From Epichloe hybrida (lineage: Eukaryota > Ascomycota > Sordariomycetes > Hypocreales > Clavicipitaceae), in NCBI GenBank assembly GCA_019022495.1, contig JAFEKR010000021.1, positions 248,001-312,000 on the forward strand: DNA of 64,000 bases, given 5' to 3'. Numbering within the stretch: position 1 is the stretch's first letter; every line of letters begins with the position of its first letter. This document shows positions 47,353-58,161 of this stretch, one piece after another. The notes under the pieces were generated by a model. That model saw only the letters and a list, made by a program, of their open reading frames with translations. It searched no databases and was not told the DNA's origin. The position numbers and the translations under genes were made by a program.

Positions 47353-47864
47353 GTTGGCGATACGGAGGTGCGGTGCTCAATTTTTTTTCTTGGTTCCTTT
47401 TTTTTTTTTTTTTTTTTTTTCAAGGGGGATGTTGGTTTCTTTGCTGGGTTGGCGGGAGAGGTGGTTGCAGGGGCGGATGGTGAAGCTGGTGGGTGAGGAA
47501 CGTTGTTCAGGGGATTCTGGGGGTTGGATTTGTCCCGCTGCAAGCTCGGGGGCGGGGCAAGCTTTGCCGTTTGAAGTCGGATGAGAGAAGGAGGCGAGGC
47601 GGCAGCTGGCTTTGCTGGCGGGTAAACGCCGGCCCTTCTTTCTTCCTTTGCTCTCTCGAAAAGTTAGGGTCGGGGGTGCACTTCCGGCCGGTTTCGTGGA
47701 AGCTGATTGTTTCGACCCGTTGGCATCTCTCGGCGGAACGCTCTTTTGGAAAAAAAAAATCCGAGACGACAAAACATCCCAACAACCCACATCGACCAGC
47801 AACCGGCTCTGCGCGGCGTCTTCTCGCATTGTGCGGCTCCGACGTACGCAACAGCCCGCCCAGC
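47353..47864. other. divergent promoter MMS2 / SLP2
   Basis: 512 bp between two divergent start codons. It contains a 22-base T run at about 47399-47420. Open frames here are extensions of the flanking genes in other phases. Confidence 0.6.
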
Positions 47865-49200
47865 ATGGTGGCCTCATCTCTGACGAGAGCTGCCTTGAGG
47901 GCACCGCTGCTCTCACGGCAGGCTCGCCTCTTCACCTCGTCTACCCGCACCCTCCTTCCAGCCAGCTTTGCCGGACCACCCCCTTCATATTTCCAGAAAC
48001 CCAGACTGCCGGCCAATACCGTTGTTCGCTTTGTCCCGCAGCAGACAGCATGGATCGTCGAGCGCATGGGCCGATTCAATCGCATCCTGGAGCCTGGTTT
48101 AGCTGTCATGATACCGTTTCTCGATCGCATCGCCTATGTCAAGAGCCTCAAGGAAGCCGCCATTGAGATTCCTAGCCAGAGCGCCATCACTGCCGACAAC
48201 GTCACGCTTGAGCTGGACGGCGTTCTTTACACGCGAGTGTTTGATGCCTACAAAGCGAGGTGAGCTACCTACCTTTTTTACGGGCTACATTGTCGTCACG
48301 CATGATGCTTCACAAACAACACCGCTCCAGTCGCATGTCTGTCATAAAGAAGAGCACAATCTTTGCTAACAACCTTTTTTTTTTTTTTCCCCTTTCTGTA
48401 GCTATGGCGTAGAGGATGCGGAATATGCCATTTCCCAGCTTGCTCAGACGACCATGCGTTCCGAGATCGGTCAATTAACATTGGACCACGTCCTCAAGGA
48501 GCGTGCCGCCCTCAACACCAACATCACTGCTGCGATTAACGACGCTGCTGAAGCGTGGGGCGTAACCTGTCTGAGATACGAAATCCGCGACATTCATGCC
48601 CCGGCCGCTGTTGTCGAGGCGATGCACCGACAGGTGACGGCAGAGCGATCCAAACGAGCCGAGATTCTTGACTCAGAGGGTCAGCGACAGAGTGCCATCA
48701 ACATCGCCGAGGGTAAGAAGCAGAGTGTCATCCTCGCTTCGGAAGCCATGCGTGCCGAGCGCATAAACGGGGCAGATGGCGAGGCTGAGGCCATTCGTCT
48801 CAAGGCCCGCGCAACGGCCGAGGGCATTGACGCCGTCTCCAGGGCCATTCTCGAGGGTCAGGAAGGTGCCAAGGGAGCCATGAGCTTGACGGTTGCTGAG
48901 AAGTACGTCGAGGCGTTTGGAAGATTGGCCAAGGAGGGCACCGCCGTTGTTGTCCCCGGCAACGTCGGTGACATTGGTAGCATGATCGCCACGGGGTTGA
49001 GCGTCTACGGCAAAGTGGGCGAGGCTCAGGCCAAGACCATGGCGAAGAACGTCGTCGACACCTCGGCCTCGACAGAAGCGAGCGAGAACACCAACAAGAA
49101 GGCGCTCGAGGAATCGAAACCAGAAGATGCGGAAGCAAGAAGGAGGGAGATGAAGGAGTCCATGCTTGACGGCTTCAACCAGACTGCTGGCAACAGATGA
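47865..49200 (+). CDS. SLP2: stomatin-like protein 2 (mitochondrial, SPFH domain)
   Basis: Inner-membrane SPFH/prohibitin-family scaffold of mitochondria. Exons are 47865-48259 and 48402-49200, giving 397 residues; the junction restores KAS-YGVEDAEYA. The N-terminus is Arg/Ser/Leu-rich without acids (ASSLTRAALRAPLLSRQARLFTSS), a mitochondrial presequence. The SPFH core runs from about residue 55: VPQQTAWIVERMGRF, GLAVMIPFLDRIAYVKSLKE and ELDGVLYTRV. The conserved ERAALNTNI and the alanine-rich coiled segment (SEGQRQSAINIAEGKKQ) follow. The C-terminal tail is charged and variable. Confidence 0.93.
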
Positions 49201-49670
49201 TGGGGATGTGCACTCCCTTCCGCTGGCCCCTCGGCTCTTTATCCATCAGATCGCCACAGTTGGAACACACAACACATATCCACCCTACTCACTTGCACAA
49301 TACCACCATCGAGGGCGATGATGAAGAAGAAGAAGAACTGTAACTTTGTTTATTTAGGACAAGCTCAGACTTGGATGCATTCATATGCAGGCGTCCTGTA
49401 TGGTATAATAGCGATGCAAAATAGCAGAAAAGAGGCCCTTGTTTTTGGTTTTGGGCGGTAGGTAGGGGTAATAGGCCTGTAATTCCAACTATTTTTGTTA
49501 CTAGGGCGTGCCATACAAGTTTGGGGTACGTGGGATGTGAGATGTTGGCTATATCACATGGTGGGTACAAGCTCTGGTAAGCAAGAAGACGCAGCTCCGA
49601 ACAGCAACGCTCTTGAATAAAATAAGTAGTGTGGAATGCATGAATTGGGAGAGCTCTTACATGTATGTAT
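49201..49670. other. intergenic, SLP2 3' flank
   Basis: 470 bp with no gene seen. A GAAGAAGAAGAA tract is near 49323-49335. Confidence 0.5.
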
Positions 49671-49740
49671 AATAAAGTTGCGTGCGGAGGCATCTCTTCT
49701 GTTTTAGGCGTAGTGACTACTGCACGATTGAAAAATCACC
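49671..49740 (+). repeat. 70-bp dispersed element, copy B
   Basis: Gapless match to copy A at 6049-6118 (about 55 of 70). It lies 132 bp before the UBC8 start codon and in the same orientation relative to its gene as copy A. A TATAAG box-like sequence follows at about 49788. Confidence 0.6.
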
Positions 49741-49872
49741 TTAAACGCCCAGGCACACGTGACATCATGGCGAGTCCCCGTCTTGGCTATAAGACAGCGA
49801 CTCACACGCACAACGCACTCGGCCCTTGCCAGGCTATCCACAGTCTTCACACAGACCGCCAGCTCGTCCACC

Positions 49873-51067
49873 ATGAGTAGCCCTCGTCGTAGAATCGAGA
49901 CTGATGTGAGTTACTAATGCCCTCTCGCCGACGCGGGGGACGCTCCGTTGGCTGTCTTGGAACGCCTAAACACTGACGTTGGTCCTCCGCAGGTCATGAA
50001 GTGCGCCGCTTCCCGCATCTTCCGCTCCACGCGTCCCCCGATGTCCTGAACCAACTGCTGACTCTTTTGATAGGATGTAGGATGGAAAACTCCAGCCAGC
50101 TTTCGAGACGTTGATCGATGCTGACCATCATAGGCTCATGAGTGACTATGAGGTGACCCTTGTCAACGATAACAGTAAGTGGAACGTCTAGTGCTGGGCC
50201 TGACAAGTACTAAACGCTCATAGTGTAAGATGTCAAACTGCCGCAGCTCTCGCTCGCTTCGCTTTCCCGAATGATCGATTCTTACCCGAAACATCAACAG
50301 GCAGGAATTCTATGTCCGATTCAAGGGTCCAGCGGAGAGTACGTGCAACGGATGTCTGATGCCAAAATTCCCGGGCACGGGCGCATGCATGATTGGGGAA
50401 AAGGTCACTGACTATATACCTCAGCTCCCTTTGAAGGGGGTCTCTGGAAAGTCCATGTCGAATTGCCCGATACCTACCCGTACAAGTCGCCGAGCATCGG
50501 TTTCGTCAACCGCATCTTTCACCCCAATATTGATGAGTTGTGAGTTGAAACCTGGTGGCTACCGCAACATGGACTCACACAAAATGGAATGAAGCGTACA
50601 AGAAAACACTTGCAAGTCTCTATTGGAAAGCACTGCGAATGCGGATACTGAGACGCTTCACCTTGGACAGGTCCGGATCCGTTTGTTTAGATGTTATCAA
50701 CCAGACTTGGTCCCCAATGTTCGACATGATCAACATTTTTGAAGTGTTTCTTCCACAACTCCTCCGCTATCCCAATCCAACTGATCCTCTCAACGGAGAA
50801 GCCGCTGCTCTGCTGATTAGAGAACCAAAGAGCTATGATGCCAAGGTCAAAGGTGCGTTAAGAGGAACAAGAGGTGTAGGAACGGTGGATGTGGCTGCTG
50901 ACAATTTTTGGGGGTTTGCAGAGTATGTCCGAAAGTACGCCACTAAGGATGCTGCCGACGAAGCCGGTGCCGAGAGCGAAGACGACGACGACATGTCTTC
51001 TGTCGCCAGCTTTGGGGACGACGACGACGACGACGACGAGCCCGCCGGACAGATGGACGACGTATGA
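49873..51067 (+). CDS. UBC8: ubiquitin-conjugating enzyme Ubc8 (UBE2H) with micro-exons
   Basis: E2 enzyme; in yeast Ubc8 serves the GID/CTLH ligase. Nine exons are inferred: 49873-49905, 49993-50000 (8 nt), 50074-50076 (3 nt), 50134-50174, 50224 (1 nt), 50301-50338, 50425-50539, 50671-50852 and 50922-51067. They total 567 nt, 188 residues. The product begins [11 protein letters not shown] and continues with the family's [36 protein letters not shown] (catalytic Cys85) and an acidic Asp-rich tail. Without the single T at 50224 the frame is lost. Without the 3-nt exon one residue of a conserved segment is missing. All sites are GT-AG, and intron 4 has TACTAAAC near its acceptor. The gene identity is certain; the micro-exons are inferred. 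Confidence 0.9.
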
Positions 51068-52305
51068 GCGTCGAGGGCGGACTCGGAGCGTCCGCTCCAC
51101 TAATTCCCAGGGACACACGGTTTTAGATGCTGCCTTATGTTTTGATCTCTTCAAACGGCAGTCAAAGCGGATTCACAGGCACAGCACAGGAGCCATAGGT
51201 AATTACATACGGGTTGGAGTTGCATAAGCCGATAGGTTATGAAATTTCTGTTTGGTTTACTTCCATCATTACTTTGGTTCGATCAGAGAATATCCACCGT
51301 CCTAAGTGACGCCTCGTATACGGATGGGATGTAGTAGGGAAGGAGGGTCTGGCCCGCTGATTTCTGCTCGTCGACGCAAACCAGACGATTTTGCTACAAG
51401 CGAGTGCACAAGGAGGCAACGAAATAGGGAAGCAAAAGGCTTTTCTTTTAGGACCAAGGTTCCCTCTCGTGGACCCAACGTATATCAAAGTTCGGCCTCT
51501 CTTTTACGGAGAATGTTCATCAGGACTCCCAGGCGGCTGGTAGATAGCACAATTACACAAGCAAACACATGGATCACCTGATACCACGCAGAATTTCTAT
51601 TGAAGTGACATTTCTTCATCTCGCGAGAGAGCCAGGCGAGCTGCTTGTTTTTCTTCCCAGGCCTCCAATTATTAGTGTTCGATTGCCGCGGACAACGCAG
51701 CAGATCTACGGATTATTGATTTGTATTTTTTGGGGGTCATTAGTTGTGGCCAATGCATCTAATTTTTAAAAATAAAGAAAATTACTAGCAATACCTAGCT
51801 AGTATAATAATTAATAACTAAATGATAAGCACTGTAGTAATAGGTAAAATATGAATAAAGGAACAAGCTTTAAGCCATAAATATAGGGGGCTATAAGGTT
51901 AATATAAAGTTTATAATAAAGTTTATAGCTATGTTTGCGCAAGATAAAGTCATAATTCGCGACCGTAGTCAAACTCAAATCCATTCGAGCTTTACTCACA
52001 GCATAAATTGACGTGATTCCCCCTCTGCGACCGTGTTTGTTTCCATGTCTCTTCTGCAACATCTCTTGCGTCTTACAGGGACAAATCTGTAAATCTGCCT
52101 GCCGCTTTTGTCTTCTCCACTCTGGACCCGATTTCCTGGGAACCCCCACCCACCCAACCAAGACCAAGCCAAGTCTTGGCGCCCCCACCAACAAAGCAGG
52201 CAAGGCCAGACCCCCCCCCCTTGCAACTTGGAACTTGCAACCACCAGATTCATCTTCCACGACAGACAGCAACCACCAAGTTCATCGTCTTGGCCTCGCC
52301 CCATT
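51068..52305. other. intergenic with TA-rich island
   Basis: No gene recognised. About 51740-51990 is strongly AT-rich, with CTAGCTAG and repeated TTATAATAAAGTTTATA units. The last 200 bp are the SAF4 promoter and 5' UTR. Confidence 0.5.
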
Positions 52306-53415
52306 ATGCAGGGCTTCAACATGGGACGTCATGTCCCGCCCGACGTCGAAGGCACCACGTCGGCCAACAAACTTCACAAGAAGCACGCCCTCGGCCAGCG
52401 CGCGTCGAAGCTCGCCTCCCATGGCATCCTCACGGTGCGCTTCGAAATGCCCTTCCCCATATGGTGCTCGTCGTGCCCCAGGCCCACCATCATCGGACAG
52501 GGCGTCCGCTTCAACGCCGAAAAGAAAAAGGTCGGCAACTACTACTCCTCGCCGATATGGAGCTTCCGCTTCCGCCACGCCGCCTGCGGAGGCACCGTCG
52601 AGATGCGTACAGACCCCAAAAACACGGCTTACGTGGTAGCGGAGGGCGCTACGAAGCGGGACACGGGTCAGGATGGGGCGCGGGAAGGGGACGAGGCCCT
52701 CGTCATCATGACGGACCAGGAGCGCGAGGCGCTGAGGAAGAACGCGTTTGCGAGCTTGGAAAAGACGATTGAGGACAGGGAGCGGCTCATCATGGCGAGT
52801 GAGAGGATCGAACATTTGCGGGATGCTCAGGATAAAGCGTGGGAGGATCCGTACGCGATGAACCAGAAGCTGAGGAAGGCGTTTCGCGTCGGCAGGGAGG
52901 AGAGGGAGAGAGAGGAGGTGAGGACCGAGGCGCTGCGTGATAGGATGGGCTTGGGCATCGAGCTGGTGCCGGGCACGGAGGAGGATGCCCAGAGGGCCAA
53001 GCTGGTAGATTTCGGGCCGGGCTTCGACCACGATGGTGGCGCGGACAAGGCGCTGGCCAAGCCCTTGTTTGCTGCTGGTGCTGCCAACGCAGGTCTGTTG
53101 TCTTCGACGTCGACTCCGGCCTCGGCCTCGGCCTCGAAGCAAGATGGGGGAGTAGTGCGGCGGCTCAAGGCCGACAGGGCGGCGGCGGCGGCGGCCAGGC
53201 GCAAAAATGATTTCGTGGCTGCCATGACGAGAAATGCGCGCGCTGTTCAGGATCCCTTTTTGCAGAAGCGCAATGGGGTCAAGATGGCCGCCAAGTTGCC
53301 CGGGGCGAAGAGGAGGCGCGTTGATAAGGCGCAGATGAAGAAAGGGGCAGCAGGTCCTCCCGCGAAACTGGCTCAGAAGAAGTCGGCGACGCTGGTGGCA
53401 TACGATTCGGATTGA
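52306..53415 (+). CDS. SAF4: splicing factor Saf4 (CCDC130/Cwf16 family)
   Basis: Zinc-ribbon protein of the Yju2/CWC16 family associated with the spliceosome. Single exon, 369 residues from ATG 52306; the upstream in-frame extension is 5' leader. The N-terminus MQGFNMGRHVPPDVEGTTS identifies the CCDC130/Saf4 branch rather than Yju2. Conserved segments are TVRFEMPFPIWCSSCPRP (Cys54, Cys57), QGVRFNAEKKKVGNYYSSPIWSF, HAACGG (Cys94) and EMRTDPKNTAYVV. The C-terminal half is a charged helical region with Lys/Arg-rich nuclear-targeting sequence (AKRRRVDKAQMKKG). An Ala-rich stretch near residue 290 is low complexity. Confidence 0.92.
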   Translation: MQGFNMGRHVPPDVEGTTSANKLHKKHALGQRASKLASHGILTVRFEMPFPIWCSSCPRPTIIGQGVRFNAEKKKVGNYYSSPIWSFRFRHAACGGTVEMRTDPKNTAYVVAEGATKRDTGQDGAREGDEALVIMTDQEREALRKNAFASLEKTIEDRERLIMASERIEHLRDAQDKAWEDPYAMNQKLRKAFRVGREEREREEVRTEALRDRMGLGIELVPGTEEDAQRAKLVDFGPGFDHDGGADKALAKPLFAAGAANAGLLSSTSTPASASASKQDGGVVRRLKADRAAAAAARRKNDFVAAMTRNARAVQDPFLQKRNGVKMAAKLPGAKRRRVDKAQMKKGAAGPPAKLAQKKSATLVAYDSD

Positions 53416-54449
53416 TTTTGGCGACGGGCCTCATTCTCTACATATTCCCTCCTAGGCGGAGGCGGAGCTACACGAGACGTTGTTGTTGTTCGCAACGGGT
53501 TACACGGGCATAGAAAAAGATCTGGTAGCATGACATGGGGTGTTCTGGGACAAGGTTATCGGTGGTCGGGCAATATACCCCCTTTCTGCTGACCACGGGC
53601 ATTGTTTTCTTTCTTCCCGATACTGGAATGGGCATCATGGGGGTGATGATGGAGTTTGTGAGGAATATACCTCATTATTAAATTGCCATATGTAATCGCA
53701 CCCACCTTTCTCTGCATCTCTTTCCTCGTCGTGAGATGGGTTGCTCTCCGTTCGGTTTCCGTCCGGTTTCCGTTCGGAGCGCACACGCTTTCAAGTTCGT
53801 GCTTCGCGGCAACGAGCCCGCCGGCCTATGTGCTGTCTTCAGCCTGGATGGAGGGAAAGGCGCGTCTTGATGTGTTGATCGAGGCCGGCTTGCTGCCGAG
53901 CCGTCGTGCCGCGATGTGTAGATGGATGCGTTGGTTGATGTGTTGACTTCCCGACATTCAGAAACGACCGTGTTTCTGCACAATGACAATGTTCCGCATT
54001 GGGTCCTGACGTTTGAAGATTGCCAACCTGAGTTCAGGGCCACTCATACATGTACAGTCAAGTATAGTAGATCTAGTCTGACAAAGCTGCATTGCACAAC
54101 AACTGCGGTATTAGTACTGCCCACGGGCCGTACTTGAGTCATGTCTTTCTAAGCCCTCATTCAACTTGGCCGTGTCATTTGGCCAATGCCAGCCCGCCAG
54201 GTGATATCTGATCAAAAAGGTGTGGCACGTCCTGTCATAAAGTACATACACATCTGCTCATCATACTTGTTTCAATATAAGTAACGCTCTCAATCCGATG
54301 GAGTGATTGACCAGATTTCTTGGCGTTCCGCCGTCTGCCCACACAACTGATCCATCCCTCTTGAGTCTTGACTCGTTTTGCTGACCGCTTAGCAATTTCG
54401 AACCTTGTGTCCAGGCAAATAATAATACCCCAAGCTGTGTCGCTTGGCA
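53416..54449. other. intergenic
   Basis: No gene recognised; overlapping short frames on both strands without domains. Confidence 0.45.
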
Positions 54450-55440
54450 TCAGGGCATTTGATGCGTGATTCCAACCATGGTTCCAACAATCTCTTCGCA
54501 AACAAGCCGAATTCGAATCTTCTCCCCTGGTCCTGTCTGTAAGCTGACAACCAAGTCTTTCCTCCCGTGAAGCTTCTTTACGCTCCCGCGCCAAAACCAT
54601 AACAATCTGCCGTCACCACCCTCAATGACCAAAGTGACCCAGGGGTTGTTCTTCTTCTAGAAGGGCGGCTGTTCGTTGTCGTAACCCATCATCACTCGAC
54701 AGATCCAAGCACAAAACCTGGACGAGGAAGGCTCTTGCTGCACTGGAATTGCCGAAGAAGACACTCGCTCAATGACGTCGAACTGACATGAAAGGCGCGG
54801 AAATCCAGCAAGCTGTTGAAGAAGTTGGTGACCAAATGGAGGTTCCGGCTGAGCAACCTCTCTATGTGGAAAAAATCAAGCTGCTGAATCTCTCGAATGG
54901 TCCTGACACCAGCCTTGGTCAACTTTTCCAGTTTCGCAACACCTATACCATCGATCAGGAGTAACTCCCTGCCGTCTCCCTCCCACGTACGTGACCGCAC
55001 ACTTCGCAGCACATCCAGTGCTGTATTGATGCCACTTCCATCTCGCCTTAGTCCGATGATGTCGATTGTGCATCGCAGTATCCGATCGAGGAGGGCAAGG
55101 ATCCTGCCGAGATCGTGATAGAGCTCTTTCCTTGCCGCGGCCGATATTTTGTTTGGCCAACACGTTCGCAGGAGATCCACTTGAACCAATAAGAATACCT
55201 TATGCCATGGCTGAGTGATGGTTTCTTTGATGGTGTATGGTATCGCCGTGTGGTCGTTGACTTCGCGGAAAAATCCCTTCTCAGCCTGCTTCAGAGGAAA
55301 AGAGCGAAGCTCACTCGCAAGACAAGCTTTATGGAGAACTTGCTGTCGATCAGGAGTTCTCGGAATGCTTGATAGAATCTTAATGGTGGCTGGAGAAAGC
55401 TTGTATCGCACCTGTATAGCGTGAAGGTCGTCGGCCATGG
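54450..55440 (-). pseudogene. MER3: MER3/HFM1 DNA helicase fragment, decayed
   Basis: Mer3/Hfm1 is the meiotic helicase that promotes crossovers. Only the Sec63/Brl-like C-terminal part is present. Recognisable pieces are KAEKGFF-like Q(A)EKGFFREVNDHTAIPY, TITQPWHKVFLLVQVDLLRTCWPNK, the helix-hairpin segment LLLIDGIGVAKLEKLTKAG and LLSRN. At about 54840-54843 one C seems lost (the frame resumes with PPFGHQLLQQLAGFPRL). At 54657-54659 a TAG replaces the Trp expected before KKNNPWVTLVIEG. The remnant then runs to LVCEEIVGTMV and a stop at 54450-54452. No DEAD-box, Walker A or winged-helix region exists upstream on this strand. It is a truncated pseudogene, possibly a duplicate of an intact copy elsewhere. 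Confidence 0.82.
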
Positions 55441-56719
55441 TGCTTTTGCCACGCGATGAGGAAGGTACTGCCGGCATGTCCATCCGCCAGCACAGCTTTC
55501 AAGAAGCCGCAACGCAGTATTATTGTTGGGTCAGGCAATCGAGAATACTCGGTTTTGGCCGATATCAGCAAGCAAATGCATCAAGATTTGGAGCGGAGAC
55601 GCAAAGCGCGGCAAGCGCGTGACTTCAGATGGCCAGCCATGGAGGAGCGATGCGAAAGGAAGGAGCGGCACATGGGCACCATGAAAATGTCTGATGTCTG
55701 GTGGCAGTCACGACAACAACTCGGCAAGCGCGCCTTTGATTCCAGATGACAACCAGTCACAACCAGTCACAACCAGTCACAACCAGTCACAACCAGTCTC
55801 TTTCGCTTGATCAATCCACCACGGCGAAGATAGACTTCGGTGACAGGAGCTCCACAACGGGCATTCCCATAAACTTTTGATTGCAAAAACTCTAAGCGTT
55901 GCAAGCGCTTAGCCGGTACAGCCGCGTGACAAGATCTACTTATCTACAAAGCTGGACCCATAATCAAGAACTCCATGAGTCTTTGAAGCGATGCTACACA
56001 CGTGTGCGGTGGCCTCGTGCGCTCAGAAGGCAGTCAAACGAGGTGTGAGACATTGGCACCTGAGTTTCGGCTAGGTCTCGTTTATGACGCAGCCGTTTGC
56101 CCGCATTCGCACCACGACATTGCCATTGCACCTGGGTAGCATGGTCGTTGTTGCAGGATACTGGTCCAGCAATCCGACTAGATGATCTGAGCGCGGGGCA
56201 GCAGGAGCAGCAGGGGCAGCAGCTGAGTTTAGCCACTACATATGGAGAGGAACTAACAAAAGCTTAATGTTGACTTCGTCGTCGTGTCAAACGCTATGCA
56301 AAGTTGTTGTTCGTTGATCGACGACGACGACTGACCCCAGGTAGCATCACGAGCTAATCAAACTACCAAGATGCTTTCCATTGGAACATCGGGTTACGGA
56401 TGAGCATGAGGGGTATGGCTGGCCAGCTGATGGAACTGTGTCAGGAGCAAACAGCTGGTCACAGTTGTGCCAAGGTCGGGAAGTGGCGGACAACGAGACG
56501 CTCCTGCCCTCGATACCTACTCATCTGACCCAAAAGACAGCGTGGATATAAAGAAGAGGGCATCCTTCAGCAACTTGAAGAATCCGTCTTTTGTTTTTGG
56601 TACTCGCAACATTTTCCCAACCAAACTCACCTTCTCTGACCTCACAAAAGCTAATAATATCAGTACCCGTTCCTTTAACAAGTCGGGGCCCTTCGTTACA
56701 GCATTACCTGTATAACATC
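55441..56719. other. intergenic
   Basis: Upstream of the MER3 remnant, where helicase sequence would be expected in an intact gene; none was found. A TGGATATAAAG TATA-like box is at about 56543 before the M4 peptidase gene. Confidence 0.5.
55748..55798. repeat. 10-bp tandem repeat (ACAACCAGTC)
   Basis: Five perfect copies, in the gap between the MER3 remnant and the peptidase gene. Confidence 0.9.
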
Positions 56720-58161
56720 ATGTCTTGCCAGTGCTTCATCGTCCCACCTCACCTGCTCAAGGCAATCGCCACGTCTACACACAACGATGAAGCCATCAGA
56801 AAGTCTGCTCAAAAATGCGTGGACTTTCATGAGAAGTTGACCACTGCCCGCCGCGAGCGCGTGGCTATCTTGACTCAGCCCCGAGGCAAAGGTCCTTCTC
56901 GCGTCTCTCCTTTCGTTCCACAGATTCTTCTACAACAGATCTCGAAAGCTAAGGCCGTTGATGATACCCTCCGCTCGCTGGCAGAAAAGGACTTGGCCCA
57001 CGCCCAGCAGCTGATGAAGCCCAACAAAGGTACCTTAGCTGTCATCCATGTCACGGCCATCATGGTTTTCCTTGGGACTAACAGGATCGAATAGACGCAG
57101 GGGACGTAAAAGACCCATCCCAAGAAGATAAGGAAGCGGACAAGCCAAAGAAAGATCCCAAAGAGTCCCCTCATCGAGCCATCTACGATGCTCAACACAC
57201 TCAGGATGAAAGTGCGCTTCCAGGAGAATTAAAGAGGTCAGAAGGAGGGCCCAAAAACAAAGACAAGGCCGTCAATGAGGCTTATGATCACGTTGGTGCT
57301 GTGTTGGAGTTCTACAAGGACAAGTTCCACTGGAATTCCATCGACAACAAGGGGTCTGATGTCACCTCTTCTGTTCACTTCGGGGAGCAGTATGAAAATG
57401 CTTGTGCGTTGGCCCGAGTTTCTTCCTTCTGGTACATGTGCTAACATCGTTGTCTAGTTTGGGACCCCGAGCGCTTACAGATGGTATTTGGTGATGGCGG
57501 CGAGTTCCTGAACAATTTCACGAACTGCGTCGATGTTATTGGACACGAGCTCACCCACGCCATCACCGAACACACGAGTCCCCTCGAGTATCAGGACCAA
57601 CCTGGAGCATTGAATGAACATGTGTCGGACGTCTTTGGCATCATGATCAAGCAAAAGGCCGAGAATGAGACGTCTGACAAAGCCGATTGGCTTATTGGCG
57701 AAGGATGTCTCGTGCCGGATGTTAAGGGTCTCGCTCTACGCAGCATGAAGGCCCCAGGGACTGCCTACAGCGACCCCCGATTTGTACGATGCTTCTTTCG
57801 AGTTCAGTTCCACCGAAACATGCACTAACTCTTTTTTTTTTTTCCGCAGGGGAAAGATCCGCAGGTCGACAACATGTCCGCGTACGAGAAGAGCTGGGAG
57901 GACAACGGCGGAGTCCACATCTACTCTGGCATTCCCAACAAGGCATTCTACCTGGCAGCTAAGGCGTTTGGCGGCTATTCTTGGGAGAAGGCGGGGCAAA
58001 TCTGGTGGAAGGCGATGAACAGTGGAAACATCCCGGCTCGATGTTCTTTCAAGCAGTTTGCCGATGTGACTGTTGACTGCGCCGAAGAGGAGTTTGGTGA
58101 AGACGCTGCCAAGATTGTACGCAAAGCATGGACTGACGTTGGTGTCAGCCGCAAAGTTTAG
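56720..58161 (+). CDS. protealysin-like M4 metallopeptidase
   Basis: Zinc peptidase of the thermolysin family. Exons are 56720-57029, 57095-57403, 57458-57783 and 57850-58161, giving 418 residues with consistent phases. The short N-terminal propeptide carries the protealysin-type FIVPPHLLKAIA motif (residues 6-17), and no signal peptide is seen. Zinc ligands are His236 and His240 in HELTHAITEH, with Glu260 in GALNEHVSDVFG; the 24-residue spacing matches thermolysin. NGGVHIYSGIPNKAFYLAA matches the family's active-site His region. A Lys/Asp/Pro-rich insert (residues about 105-150) is unlike bacterial relatives. M4 peptidases are mostly bacterial, so an ancient bacterial origin followed by intron gain is likely. 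Confidence 0.92.

Noticed and set aside
52282..53142. 286-residue antisense frame over SAF4
   Set aside because: Shadow of a conserved coding exon; its composition is Arg/Leu/Pro-rich.
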